From Diplosphaera chodatii (Eukaryota > Chlorophyta > Trebouxiophyceae > Prasiolales > Stichococcaceae), in contig JAALGY010000010.1 in the NCBI GenBank assembly GCA_032358165.1, positions 992,001 to 1,056,000 of the forward strand: a DNA stretch of 64,000 bases, written 5' to 3'. Shown here piece by piece: positions 23,301 through 34,962 of the stretch. The translations under genes were made by a program, and so were the position numbers. The notes below the pieces were generated by a model. It did not search any database, had not been told where the DNA came from, and saw only the letters and a program-made list of their open reading frames with translations. Every line of letters begins with the position of its first letter. Position 1 is the stretch's first letter.

Positions 23301-26300
23301 CAGCTGCAGGCAACCTGCAAAGGATATAGTGTGTTGACCAGCAGTGACAGCTCGGCTGCGGGCACGGTGCACCACACCTAGTGTGTCAATCAGCAGTGGC
23401 AACGCATATGTGCACCATCAGATCGGTGGTTAGGTCAGGTGCACAGATTGCCAAGTCAGCCTCTGACATCGCCTGCTCTTCTGCAAGTGCAGCTATGTCC
23501 AGGAGGTGGCGGACGCGCACGTCTGGGTGGCGCTGTCCCCCACGCTGCGGGGCCGCCTGCACGCCGCGGATGCCGCAGGGGAGCCGGACGAGCTGGCAGA
23601 CCTTGCGCAGCGCTTCCAGATTGGGCAGCCGCTGCGCTGCCGTGTGCTGCAGGTCAGCCCCCAGTGTCACAGCTGCGGTTACAGTGCTGGAGTCCACTCA
23701 GATGCTGGCAGCGTTGAGGAGGAACCCATGCACCCACCCGAACTCTGTGGGCTGCCATGTGAAGCATGTGGTTGCTGCCATACCAGTCAGTCGTGTGCCC
23801 ACAGCACACAGCCTGCTCTCGTCTTGTGGATGAAGCCGTCACCGTCTTTTGAGTCTCAATCATCACTCTGCAGGTGGACCGCGCCACCCACAGCGTGGAC
23901 CTGTCGCAGCAGGACGTCGACAGCGGGCGCCCCGGGGTGGGGAAACCGCCGCCGCCGGGCAGCCTGGTGACCGGGCGGGTGACGGCCACCGGCGGCTTCG
24001 GGCTGCGGCTGCGGCTGGCGGGTGGCGCTATCGGCGCCGTCGGTCTGTGTAACATCCATGACACCTACGTCGGCAATGCTCTGGCAGGTGCGCCTTGTCA
24101 GCCACTAATTGGTGTTGCTTCGAGCGTTGCAAGGCAGTGCCCCAAGCATGGGCAGCGGTGTTGAAGGCTCATGCGCTCACCCTCTGCGCAGTACATGGGG
24201 CCTGGTGTCGGAGCACCACGGTCTCTCATCTTGGTGGCAGCCAGATCCAGGATCTTCCACCACTGTTGACTGAATGTGTAACCACTGTTTGCTGGATATA
24301 GCGTGATGTTGGACGCTTTCAAAATGTTTATGGGTTTCCCCTTGCACAGGCATCAGTGCTGGGACCATGGTACGAGGCTGTGTGCTTGAGCCACTGGACG
24401 CAGCCGAGGGCACAACAGCAGCCGGCGGCGCAAGCGGCAGGGGTGCGGGCGCGCTGCGGCTCAGCCTGCGGGCCTCAGACGGCGGAGCCGTGGCAGCCAG
24501 GAAAGATGCTTCCGGTGCAGCTTCAAGCTCGGGGCCCGGCGGCAAGCCACGGCAGCCAGATGTGGGGGATAAGGTGAGCCAGCCCAGCAGCACAGACTGG
24601 TGCACAGCGCTACATCTCCCCCCTCTGCACCTGCAATGTCATGTGCTGCCTTGTCACGCACGCAATGTCATGCGCAGGTGCACGGCTACATGTCGGGCGT
24701 CAACAAGGCGGGCGCATTTGTGGCGCTGCGGGGTGGCGCCACTGCACACGTCAAGCTGTCGCACCTGGCGGACGGCTACGTCGAGAATCCTGCAAAGGAG
24801 TTCCCTGTCGGCAAGCACGTGCGCGGCCGCATCACCGCCAAGGAGGGCAGCAGGTTGGGCTTGGTAGTTCCCTTGCAGTAGTTTTTGCTTGAGATGATGT
24901 CAAACAAGTGTGGCAGGCCTTGCTGGTAGGGCGCCGCATTTGAGCAACAAGCGTGACCACCTCGAGCAGCAACACCGATGTTAACTGGTCAATCAATATC
25001 TGTGCACCAGGCTCGAGATGAGCCTGCGCACCGGCGAGCCGGCGGCGCCCACCGCGGCTGTCTCGCTGGCGGAGATCGCAGCAGGAGCCGTCGTGGAGGG
25101 CCGCGTGCGCCGTGTCGAGGACTTTGGCGTCTTCGTGGAGGTGACTGTCATATGCATTTCTGAGTTGCCTACGTTTGAGTGGTGCAGCAATATGGAGATA
25201 CGAGGGTCAGGTGGTCAAGTTTGACAATTGCTTGCTGCGAAGGACATCAGATGCAGGTCGAGCTGTGCTGCCACGGGTCTCACCACCTCACCGCTGTCCC
25301 TTTCAGTCAGAATGCGTGCACGAAGCTGGTGTCATGGGTGCTGAAAACGGGGTTTGCTGATGCAATAGGTGGGCGGCAAGGGCGGCCCCTGCGGCTTAGC
25401 GCACATCAGCGAGGTCGCTGATGGCTTTGCAGCAAATATCCATGGCCAGTTCCATACAGGGCAAGGTGGGACTTCTTCTCAAGTGGGTGTGTCTGTTGCT
25501 GTCTCCATGCTAGCCTGCTGCACAGTGGCTGCATGGTCAAGGCCACCGGGTGAAGCCAGGCCCTTGACCAGATCGTTCAAGCTCCATCAGGCACTGTGCT
25601 GTCAAGTGCTCAGCTGCCATGTCAGGATCACAAGCTGATTAAATAACACCGTAAGTTGCTGCCATGCACCGAAATGCCCCCTGCAGTGCATGTAACCGCT
25701 GGCTATCAATGCATGTTCACCCCACGGCCACACGTCAGTGGCTGTGCTGCTGCATCCCCAACCTGGCCCTGGCTACGCTGTTCAGATAGTGCTTTGCATA
25801 CACTGCGGTGCTTTGGAAGCACTTGATGCACTGCGTACCTACAAAATGTCACAGCCGCACATCCGCACATGCCAACGAGGGTTGCATGCCAGGGTGCTCT
25901 GCACATCATTGTCTGTCGACATGCACGCAGTTCGTGACCACTGCTGTTGCTCATGTCATGCAGAGGTGCGTGCCAGGGTGCTGCGGGTGGACCCGCTGGC
26001 GGGGAAGCTGTCGCTGACGCTGCGGCCGTCGGCGGTGGACGGCGCCGATGCCGAGGAGGTCGGGGACGGTGACGCGGCGGCTGGCGGCGCCTCGGACGAG
26101 GAGGCGGACCTCGACGAGGAGATGGCGGCGCGGCTCGATGATGAGGTGCAGCTGGCGGCCCTTGGAGGCTGCTGCGATTAGAATCCATCACCACCAATGT
26201 GCTGACGTTTGCTCACATGCGGGGTCACAGTGGCGTGCAGGTTCAGTGGGTGTGGTATACATGGGTGGCTTGGCTGTGGAGTGATGGTAAGTTCGTGCAG

Positions 26301-29300
26301 TCTCACAAACTGCAGGCCGAGGCAGGTCCCATGGACGGCCTTGAAGTTGGCGGCAGCGATGACGATGTTGTGACAGACATGGACGTCGCAGCTGAGGGGA
26401 CCTCTGCCGAAGCCTCAGAAGAGGACGAGGATGAGGTGATAAAACTGCGAGTCAGTCTGCAGAATGATATACAAATCGCTAGGTAGGGATCATCAAGGAT
26501 GTACTGTGTACCGTCTACTTCAGGCGACTGCCACTTGGCTGCAATGTGAGAGAGAGTTAGCAGCGCCATCATAAAGTTCACCTCGACGGCAGTTTCGAAC
26601 ATCATATGCCTCACCATCATAGGCCGACCTTGACAGCGAGTTGGCGGCGGCAGAGCCAGCAGTGCTGGCAGCAGAGACAGAGGCGGCACCAGCTGTGGCG
26701 CCTGTCAAAACCCTGGATCTGGGGGATGACGCTGGCTGGGGCGATGGTGACGCAGCGGACGCGACTCAGGATGGCGGCGCAGATGATGAAACCGCAGGTG
26801 ACCAATGCAACCATGACCTGCATGTTGCCCTAGCACACAAGTCTGTTGGTGCGCCTCCACACGGCCAACCTAGCACTCGCTCTGGGTGCGGTTTGCATGT
26901 CAGACTGGTGTCTCTTTGGTTTGCACAGACCGATCTGTGGCAGGAAAGACGCATGTTGAGGTAGCACCTCATTGCTGCAGAACGCTGATTTGCTGACTGA
27001 AACCCTTGCTATTCTCCCACAATTCGGGTTGCCACACAGGTGCGGAGGCGGGCAGCAGGAAGCTGAGCAAGCTGCAGAAGCGGCGGGCCAAGCAGGAGAA
27101 GGAGGCCGCCATCCGCCAGGCGGTGCGCCATCAATTGTTATCGTTATTTGTTATTGTTCGTGCCAGCTCTGCCCGCAATGCAACAATGAGCCTTTGAGAG
27201 GACTGCATCTTGTTAGCAGCTGTGTTTGTGCTGCTCCGAGTTTGGCACCAGTGCTGCAACCACCCCTGCAGGAGCTGGCCCGGGCGGACCCCACAGCCGA
27301 GCCCGACACGGTGGACGCCTTCGAGCGGCTGGTCATTGCGCAGCCGGACAGCAGCCACGCCTGGATCCGCTACATGGCCTTCCTGCTGACGCTGGGCGAT
27401 GCGGACGGGGCGCGCCGCGTGGCTGACCGCGCGCTGGCCACCATCAACTACAGGCGAGTCCATACACTGCTCCTGCTTTTTGATTTGCGTCCTCATCATG
27501 TGCTGTCTACCGTGAACACAGACAGCTCAATGATGCGCCAGAGCACATGTCAGTCTGCTGTATTGCATCAGAGCGCGTGCACAGCTTTCCATGTGATGGT
27601 TTTTATAGATGCTACAGTGCAAGTGCATCTGCGCTGGACGGGCATGCGTATCATTAGCTGCACACCAACATTGCCAACTGTTACCACCCAGCTGGCAATG
27701 TTCGTGCAGTTCGTTCGCATGCCAGCAATGACTGTACGCGTGATGTGGCCTCCTGACCTCGAGGTTCCTGAAATACTGCATTGCGGTCTGGCAAGCTATC
27801 CTGATCATTCGATCAATATCCACCCCCAAGCTCACGCCCCTGACTGTGCTGCAGGGAGGAGGACGAGAAGTTCAATGTGTGGGCGGCGCTGCTGAACCTG
27901 GAGAACACATATGGGTCGCCGCCCGAGGCGGCCGCGCTGGCGACTTTTCAAAAGGCGTCGGCGCACACAGACCCCAAGAAGCTGCACCTGGCGGCCGCGG
28001 CCATGTTCGAGCGCAGCGGCCGGGCCGAGGCGGCGCGCACGCTGCTCAAGGCCGCCTGCCGCAAGTTCGGCGGGTCCGCCAAGGTGTGCACGTCCTCCCA
28101 GCATCTGCCGCACGATGCGTCTGAGGGCATGTGAGTCCAGGGCAGCCACTGCCAGCAGAGGAAGCTTGAGTGGGCAGTGCGTGCTCAATGCTGCACGCAG
28201 ACAGACATGACGTGTAAATGCCTTTGCACAGCAAGCGGGCCTTCTTGGATTTCACCGGCATTTACGAGCAAGGTCAGGAGGGTATCGGCTCATCGATTGT
28301 GAAATTTCAGAAATTCCATTTAGGGTTGAGCGCCCAGTGACAATCATGTGTGCGCCCCCCTGCAGGTGTGGCTGCAGGCGGTGGCCCTGGAGCTGGGGGA
28401 GGGCGGCGGCGGCAGCGGCGCCGCGCAGAAGCTGCTGGACCGCGCCCTCAACACCCTGCCCTCCCGCAAGCACATCAAGGTGGGGTGTCAGGGGGTTTGA
28501 GGTGACGCAGCACAGCACCCTGCGACCTGGAGCACACCTCCCTGCCGCCACCCAGCCAGCTTTGCCTATTTTCCCTTTGCCTTGCAAAGCAAGGGAAGGT
28601 TCTCCGAAGCCTTGTCAGTGAATAAAGCAAAGCTTTATTCACAAGCAAGGTAAAGGAAAGCTAGCTAGCGTCACGAACTTGCTGCCCACCGTAGGCCTCT
28701 GCACCCGCAGCAGCCCGGCGCGTGTTGTGCTACGTGCCGTGCAGCAGACGCCGGACAGTCGGCTGGTGGCAGCCAGAACGACGCGAGTCGATGTCGAGCG
28801 CGGCAAGAAGCGACTGCTGTTGAGGCAACCGGTGCCACGCCATGCGCAGGTCATCACGCAGGCGGCGCTGGCGGAATTCCGGCAGGGCAACGCGGAGCGG
28901 GGGCGCTCGCTGTTCGAGGGCGTGCTGCGGAACTACCCCCGCCGCCTGGACCTCTGGTCCGTCTACCTGGACCAGGTGGGTGTACCGTCACAAACTCTCT
29001 TGAATGCAAACCTTGACCTGAACGCCTTTTCTTGGGGTTTTCTTTTTAAATCTATTTTTGGCTTCAACCGCACGGATGTACCCTGCAGTGCACCTGCGTC
29101 ACCCTGCGTGCCGAGCACAAGCGGTGCTCTGTCCCCCCGGTTGTTGCAAAGTGTCGCTGCCGCTTCACCGCATGGGGCATGGTGGCGCTGCAGGAGATCA
29201 AGGGGGGCGACGCGGCGAGGACGCGGTCGCTGTTCGAGCGCGCCATCACGCTGCAGCTGCCGCCCAAGAAGATGAAGGTGCAAGGATGAAGGGTCACTGA

Positions 29301-29682
29301 TGGGATGGTACATTGGGCTGCTGCTGTTGGCTATGTCACACCCATCGAGCCGTGACCTGAGCAAACGCTGTGGGCTGAGGTTTACGCAGCAAGCTTGGAT
29401 GGTCTTTTCGCCAAGGGGCTTGGCTGCTGTGGGCTGCGGCCCCACTGCAGATGCTGGGCCACCAACCAAAGTTTGCGCGACATTCGGATCCGACAGTCCT
29501 TCGCAATGTCATGCTGCCCTCGCCATACCTGACCCAAACCACTCGTGACGGCCCGCCCTGCTGCCGCGCAGTTCTTCTTCAAGCGGTACCTGGCATACGA
29601 GCAGCAGCACGGCGACGCGGCGCGGGTGGAGCACGTCAAGGCCGCCGCCCGGGACTACGTGGACACCCTGGCGCAGCAGTGA
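14377..29682 (+). CDS. RRP5: rRNA biogenesis protein RRP5 / PDCD11, about 41 exons
   Basis: A nucleolar RNA-binding scaffold of the small-subunit processome and pre-60S particles, needed for cleavages on both sides of ITS1. Exon 1 is 14377-14571 (MAPKRSAHDAAAP, then a KKLKKN nuclear-type basic run), exon 2 is 14726-14806 and the last is 29572-29682 (ending DTLAQQ, stop TGA). Between them are roughly forty exons, about 2,000 codons in all; yeast Rrp5 has 1,729 residues. S1-type RNA-binding repeats fill 14950-26000. The clearest cores are at 14949-15058, 15646-15794, 18325-18486 (GVFVSFFNGIRGLVHASALG), 24678-24850 (GAFVALRGGATAHVKLSHLA) and 25090-25465. An acidic linker follows at 26040-26790 and a basic RKLSKLQKRRAKQEKE at 27060. 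HAT/TPR-like repeats close the protein: 27271-27450, 27855-28082, 28365-28480, 28850-28975, 29170-29277 and 29572-29682 (SRKHIK, RGRSLFEGVLRNYPRRLDLW, RTRSLFERAI). This S1-plus-HAT order is diagnostic. Individual exon edges in the middle are approximate. Confidence 0.93.
28569..28660. repeat. Nested inverted repeats in an RRP5 intron
   Basis: A perfect 11-bp stem with an AAA loop lies at 28618-28642 (GTGAATAAAGC-AAA-GCTTTATTCAC). A 6-bp stem, also with an AAA loop, lies at 28580-28594. Outer arms at 28571-28585 and 28645-28660 pair imperfectly (CCTTTGCCTTGC against GCAAGGTAAAGG). The block sits between two HAT-coding exons. It could be the remains of a small foldback element or simply a structured intron. 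Confidence 0.6.
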
Positions 29683-30342
29683 GGAGACTGCAGTGCGGCA
29701 GTGAGGAGGCTCTCGCGCAGCGATGACGGCCATGAGGGACTTGGGAGCCCAGGCTGCCAACGCCTGGCAGGTGGCGCAAGTGTCTAGGAACACTGGGAGA
29801 CTGGCAGCGCGCCACATCATGAATGGCCGTGCATGACGCTCGAAGGCGGGGAGACCAAAAATGGCTGGTTTGACCGCCATTTGCGTCTGTGCTGCTGCAT
29901 GGCACTGCCAGCGCTTTCGATGGGCTTACTTACATGTGTAGCGACCACTACAGAGCAAGTCAGAGCTCGGTTTGGCGGCCCAATGCTCCTCTGCTAATTG
30001 AATGACGGGCACAGAACATGGTGCATTGCGGCAAAGGCGCAAATAGCGCAGTTTGCTATTGCACTGGTTAGCTGTCTCCTGAGAAGTTGAAATCTCGACA
30101 GAGCACTAGTTTCTGCGAACGGCAGACAGCGATCGATGGTAGCAGCTATGACGGTGGGCATGGGAGCCTGTGAGCGCACCTATCTGCAGTCTTTTCGGTA
30201 TGACTGATATCACGTGCAGCAAGCGTCCAGATTGTGAGCATTGTACAGACGCCTATACTACCGCGGATAAAATGCTCAGCACGTCGCGCTGGGCGCACGC
30301 CATGCCTGATTGCGCTCTTCTGCATGCCACGACACCCACGCG
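29683..30342. other. Intergenic region after RRP5
   Basis: No exon or repeat is recognised in these 660 bp. They must hold the RRP5 3' UTR and the distal upstream region of the first Gly/Cys-tail gene. Confidence 0.4.
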
Positions 30343-30450
30343 GGTCAATCGGTCCGGAGCCAGGCGCGATGTGCTGATGTCGGCATGGGCTCCGGCACGA
30401 CCTGAGGTGGCCCCCCGCCCGGCTAGGAGAGATCGGAGGTGCAGCGTCCG
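30343..30450 (+). promoter_or_regulatory. Conserved upstream block, copy 1
   Basis: A block running from GTCAATCGGTCCGGAGCC to GGAGGTGCAGCGTCC. Related blocks recur at 32099-32191 and 33517-33604 at a similar distance (about 390-415 bp) before each of the three Gly/Cys-tail genes. Shared elements are CGG-AGCC, GGCATCGATCT or its variants, GGCACGA and AGATC(C/G)GAGGTGCAGCG. Promoter or 5' UTR function is inferred from position and conservation. Confidence 0.55.
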
Positions 30451-30864
30451 ACGAAGCTCATTCTGCGCGTTTCCAGGCGCTCACTCACATCCTGGTGTTG
30501 TACATCTGCACCAGCCTTCTCTCACTTGAACAGCAGGCGTGCCACAGGCTGCGCGCAAGTAGCTACTGCCCTGCAAGGCGATCACTCAGACGAGGTGCGC
30601 AGCGCACAGTTGGGAACTATCAACGCCCACATCACGCATCACATAGCCTAAAGCATCCGTTGAGCATGTCCAAGGGGAGGGCTGTGTGCTTTGCGCTCGA
30701 GGCGTGCAGCATGCATGCACACGGTATGTAAAGCCCCTACAACTACCCCAGACCTGCGCACCCAGCTGTCTTGCGTCTGTCCGGCTGGTGCCTGCACTGG
30801 ACAACTGCCTCATCCGAACGCTTTGTCCTCCAAACTGCAGGCCCGAGCAAACTCCCTCCGTCCA

Positions 30865-31467
30865 ATGACGGGGCGCATGCTCCTGGACACCACCACCGGC
30901 AGCAACAACAGCCTCACAACCGGCATCATCGCTCTGATCATCTTCGGCGTCTTCCTCGTGCCATTCATCATCGCGTTGATGTGTGCCGTGTTCCACATCT
31001 GTCGCGCCTTTAACGGGTGCGAGGCTTTGCAGGCATGTTGTGCACCTGTCGGACCTGAATACCCGGTTGGGCGTACCTCGTCGTGCTCAGCATCTGAGCC
31101 TACCACAGAGTCCACACTAGGACTGGAGCGTTGGCTGACCAGCAGGCACATCTCAGAGCCAGCAACATGGGACCTCTTTCGGCTCGCCAGAATCAACATG
31201 ACGGATGCACCATCTCGCTCTTGCCAGACCCACGCACGCGGACACACCCACCCATGCCCTTTCCTGTGTCTATCTTGCAGGGTCACGTCTGGTGGTAGCG
31301 GCAGAGGCGGCGGCAACAATGGCGGCGGCAGCGGCGGCGGCGGTAGCGGAAGCGGCGCTTGCGATGGAGGCGGCGGCGGATGTGATGGCGCCGGCGACAG
31401 TGGCAGCGGCGGTGGGTGCGGTGGCGGCGGCGGCGGCGGTGGCGGCGGCGGATGCGGTGGTGGTTGA
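30865..31467 (+). CDS. Small single-pass membrane protein with Gly/Cys-rich tail, copy 1 (112 aa)
   Basis: Not assignable to a named family. Two exons, 30865-31016 and 31281-31467, join with the Gly codon split GG|G. The N-terminus reads MTGRMLLDTTTGSNNS. A hydrophobic segment follows (GIIALIIFGVFLVPFIIALM), then a short Cys/Arg stretch (CAVFHICRAFNG). The second exon is a low-complexity tail of Gly with Ser, Asp, Asn and spaced Cys, ending GGGCGGG before TGA. Its tandem neighbours at 32578 and 33999 share the N-terminal motif, membrane segment, intron position and phase, and tail type. The short N-terminus, single membrane span and Cys in a Gly tail would suit a membrane-anchored protein with a metal-binding or cross-linking tail; this is speculation. 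The next in-frame ATG is at 30877. Confidence 0.72.
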   Translation: MTGRMLLDTTTGSNNSLTTGIIALIIFGVFLVPFIIALMCAVFHICRAFNGCEALQACCAPVGPEYPVGRTSSCSASEPTTESTLGLERWLTSRHISEPATWDLFRLARINMTDAPSRSCQTHARGHTHPCPFLCLSCRVTSGGSGRGGGNNGGGSGGGGSGSGACDGGGGGCDGAGDSGSGGGCGGGGGGGGGGGCGGG

Positions 31468-32098
31468 TGACAGCAACACAGAGCAAAGAACATGCCACTT
31501 GTATAGTATCATTCGCGCTGGGGGATCCCGCGGACACTGTACCCCTGGTGTGTCGGGCAACACCATGCAGCAGGACATGACTTATGTATCTCAAGCCAAG
31601 CGTCGGTCTGTATACCGCAGTGGTTGTGGCAATCTGGTCCGCATTGATGAGCAGCCAAGCTACCGGCTGCTTGCTACACTTTCATTGATAGTTGATGCTG
31701 AACATTGCCTGCGATGCAAGCAGTCACTGTGCAATACCTCGCATAGAGGGCCAACATCAGGCTCACACGCCACGAAACAGGTTCATTCATATGCACGAGC
31801 GAAAAGCATTGCCTTGGCAGGCAGCATGCGACGGTCAAAAAGGACCCGCGCAGCATAGCACCCACCAAATGATAGGTTACTCCTGTCGCATCTGCGCCTT
31901 TCTGCAGTCGGTATCAATGATCGTGATGATGTACTGACGATGCGGCTCCTTTGGGCTCCAACCCCTCAGAATGTTGCAAGGATGATGTGATGCTGCGTCA
32001 GCGTGCCCGTGCATCCTGCGGCAGCACTGCCCTGAGCGTCAACAAGTTCTCAAGCATTGACATTAAGCAACATCGCGGTCCTGGTGGTTGCTACGCCG

Positions 32099-32191
32099 AT
32101 CAGTCGTTTCGGAGCCCGTTGTGACACGCCAGCATCGATCTCGCTCTGGCACGATTGCCCCTCTAGCGACAGGAGATCCGAGGTGCAGCGC
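32099..32191 (+). promoter_or_regulatory. Conserved upstream block, copy 2
   Basis: Begins ATCAGTCGTTTCGGAGCC and ends GATCCGAGGTGCAGCG. It is closest to copy 3: likeness continues downstream through GACAGCCG(T/A)GCAGAAG and the following 50 bp. Copies 2 and 3 therefore look like a recent tandem duplication with a period of about 1.42 kb. Confidence 0.6.
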
Positions 32192-32577
32192 GGCTTGCGG
32201 CTCAGTCTGCGGGTCACGACCATCCCAAGTCACACTGATCAGCCCTTCTTGTGTTCAGATTGCACTGGTGCCAGCCAGAGCTGCTGACAGCCGTGCAGAA
32301 GACTAAGCTTGGCAGCGCAGCTGTGCTGGGAAGGTGCTTCGCTTGGTCGCCTGTGCTTGTTGGTTCCAAGCCACTAAGAAATTCGATCGTACTATACATG
32401 CAAGGCGGGACCTGCATTGTGCTCATCGGCGTCTCAGCATGCATGCAACAATCGGTGTGCGGCGGCAAACGCATCATCACGCCCCGGCGTCCTGAGGTTG
32501 ATGACGACCAGAGTGCAAGTCTGAAAGTGATGGTATCCACGGTTGATCGTCATGCAGGGTTTATCAGCGCTGTGACC

Positions 32578-33124
32578 ATGGGCCGCCTGCTTCTGGGCAG
32601 CATCAATGGCAGCAACGGCAGCCTGTCCGGCGGCACCGTGGCCTTCGTCATCGGCTTCTGCGTCGTGCTTTTCGTCATCGGGTTGCTGTGCGCGGTGTTC
32701 CGTCCGTGTCAAGTGGTCACAGGGTGCGAGACTTTTCCCGGGCAGTCCGCGCGCCTGTTGAACCCCGCTACCCAGTTGGGCGTACCCATATCACTCGCTC
32801 AGCATCTGAAGCCGAGTGAATACACTTCCTGTGATGGGACTGGACTCTTGACTGACCCACGAAACCCCCCAAAGCGAGCATATTCAAGTCTGTTGACACG
32901 CACGTCTGGCAGGGCGGCACTGTGCACCATCCAAGCCTATGCTGAGACACTAACTCGTGCGTCCTGTACCTTGCAGGGCCACCCCACATGGGGGCGGCGG
33001 CGGCGTCACCAGTGGTGGCCGTGGCGGCCGCAGCGGCATTGTCGGGGCTTTCGGCGGCGGGGGATGTGACAGTGGTGGCGGCGGTGGCGGAGGAGGCGGC
33101 GGTGGGGGCGGCGGTGGCTGCTAG
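32578..33124 (+). CDS. Small single-pass membrane protein with Gly/Cys-rich tail, copy 2 (97 aa)
   Basis: Exons 32578-32723 and 32977-33124 join in phase with a GG|G split Gly, exactly as in copies 1 and 3; exon 1 is 146 bp in both copies 2 and 3. It starts MGRLLLGSINGSNGSLSGG. The membrane segment (VAFVIGFCVVLFVIGLLCAVF) is followed by Arg/Cys residues. The tail in the Gly frame is mostly Gly with Ser and Arg, one Cys within, and ends with a long Gly run and a final Cys before TAG. The other two frames of exon 2 read Ala/Val-rich or Arg/Trp-rich and were rejected because the splice phase selects the Gly frame. Function unknown; see copy 1. Confidence 0.72.
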
Positions 33125-33516
33125 AGCCGAACAGCCGACACGCTGCCTGTACACTAGTGGATTCGAAGGACAGTGCGATCACTATATATAGCCCTGAGAC
33201 TTCGTGCAAGACCATGCAGCTGAATATATACTTCATCTGCAGCTAAATCTTGGCGTGTATCTGCAATGTCTGTGTCATTATGCACACCTTTGATGAGCAG
33301 GAGAGTTGCTGACTGCCTGATGTACTTGAGTTGATTTGCTTGGACGTTGCTTGTGTCGTGAACAGTCGATATAAGCCTGAGTGCAAGTGAACCCATGTGC
33401 AACGATCAAGTGTGAACATGGGCAGGCAACACATGCAAACGTCCGACCTGACCAGTGCGCCTTGGAACTGATCCATACGGATGTGATACTTCTTCTATTG
33501 CGCTCTCCTCACACGC

Positions 33517-33604
33517 GTCAGTCGTTCCGGAGCCCGCCGAGCCACGCCGACGTCGGCATCGATCTGTGGCACGACTGGCCCGAAGGAGATCCGAGGTGCA
33601 GCGC
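33517..33604 (+). promoter_or_regulatory. Conserved upstream block, copy 3
   Basis: Begins GTCAGTCGTTCCGGAGCC and ends GATCCGAGGTGCAGCGCG. It is the third copy of the block that precedes each Gly/Cys-tail gene, about 395 bp before the ATG. Confidence 0.6.
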
Positions 33605-33998
33605 GCCTTCGCCCCACAGCCTGCAAGGTCACAGCCAACACAGCTTATTCCATGCACTGTTGGTTTGCTTCTCTACAATCTGACGGCCAGTTCTCGACAG
33701 CCGAGCAGAAGCCCGAGCCTGGCAGTGCACCTGCACAGGAAGGGTGCATCGCTTTCGTCTGTGTGCGTGAAGCCGACCCTCGCACGCCGTGCAGGCAAGC
33801 TGATGCTACCGTAGTTTCTTGGGCCTGCGTCGATGTGTGCTCACCGTCTCGCCACGATGCAGCGACCTGGGCCTGGCATCTGAACGATGCTCTATCTGTT
33901 GTCCTGTCAGTGCTTCGTTTCGACCAGATGTGGCAACGACACAGCCGTCTGACGTCCAGCACCGAGCTATATGGCAGGAATCTGCAGAAGTGTGATCG

Positions 33999-34559
33999 AT
34001 GGGGCGCCTGCTGCTGGACAGCAGCGGCGGCGGCGGCCTCCCTGAGGGCGCGGTGATCGGCATCATCGTGGGCGTCTGCTTCGCGCCATTCGTCATCGTG
34101 GTGCTGTGCCTCATCTGCGGCTGCCTGTGCAGCGGCTGCAGAGGGTGCGTCTGCACATGCTCACGTCAGGCTTCCAAGCTGCCACTCATCAGCTGCAACT
34201 CTGCGACGTTCATTGCTTCTCCCAGAAGTCTGACTGATTGACTGCAGTTTCGGCAGCGCTTGCAAGCTGTTTGTCATTGTTGATAAAAGACGAGATCACG
34301 CGCTGTGTCTAGCGCGTGACTGTGCCGCATGCAGTGCCAGCGTCAATGGTTGTCAGCATACCCTGATGTTTGGATCCGCTGCAGGGTACAGAAGTTCAAG
34401 GAGAAGCGCGCCGCTGGCGAGGAAACTGCTGGCAACTGGTTCACAGGAGGCTTCGCGGTAGGCATGGCCGACTTTTCTGCCGGCGGCGGCGGCGGCGGCA
34501 GCGGGTGTGGCGGTGGCGGGTGCGGGGGCGGCGGCTGCGGCGGAGGGTGCGGCGGCTAG
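33999..34559 (+). CDS. Small single-pass membrane protein with Gly/Cys-rich tail, copy 3 (106 aa)
   Basis: Exons 33999-34144 and 34385-34559 join with the same split Gly codon as the two upstream copies. The protein starts MGRLLLDSSGGGGLPEG. It continues with a membrane segment (AVIGIIVGVCFAPFVIVVLC), a Cys-rich turn (LICGCLCSGCRG), a charged linker (VQKFKEKRAAGEETAGNWF) and a tail of GGGG and GC repeats ending CGGGCGG. This copy keeps the charged linker that copies 1 and 2 have replaced by more Gly, and has the most regular Cys spacing of the three. That makes it the best guide to the ancestral form. Small membrane proteins ending in GGGCGGG-type tails occur elsewhere, but I cannot name the family. 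Confidence 0.75.
34296..34319. repeat. 9-bp hairpin in the intron of Gly/Cys-tail gene copy 3
   Basis: TCACGCGCT and AGCGCGTGA form a perfect 9-bp inverted repeat with a 6-nt loop. It lies inside the single intron. No function is known. Confidence 0.5.
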
Positions 34560-34962
34560 CCTGATGGAAGCCTCAACCCGGCCTGCAACTCAGAATCTTA
34601 CAGCGAGCTTTCAGCTGTCGCACTTGAACTGTAGACTGCTTTACACAACGCTCACTATTGCCAATGCGCAGAATATCAGGAACACAGCAGGTGTGCCTCA
34701 GGTGTTCATTGAACTTGTCACGGAGGCAAGCCATGCGACGTACATTGTCAATACGAAGTGCTGTTATCGTGAGGAAGTCGCCTGGCACCTCTGCACTCCA
34801 TGCATGCAGATCATCAGGCAGGATCTGCTGTGAATCCTCCAAGATCAAGATCTGTGCCCATCGTCGGAGCCAAGCCGAATGTCCGCGTCTGCACCCTGTC
34901 ATCGCCCACTGGGCCCTGGCATCCCTCCCTCTCAACGTTGTTACAAACTATGAGCTTCTCAG
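34560..34962. other. Intergenic region before ALG10 copy 1
   Basis: About 400 bp without a recognised exon. It presumably carries the 3' UTR of the Gly/Cys-tail gene and the ALG10 promoter. Confidence 0.4.

Noticed and set aside
30810..31578. Pro-rich and Ala-rich minus-strand frames of 227 and 102 codons
   Set aside because: They are complements of the GGC-repeat tail of a Gly/Cys-tail gene; low-complexity repeats keep all frames open.
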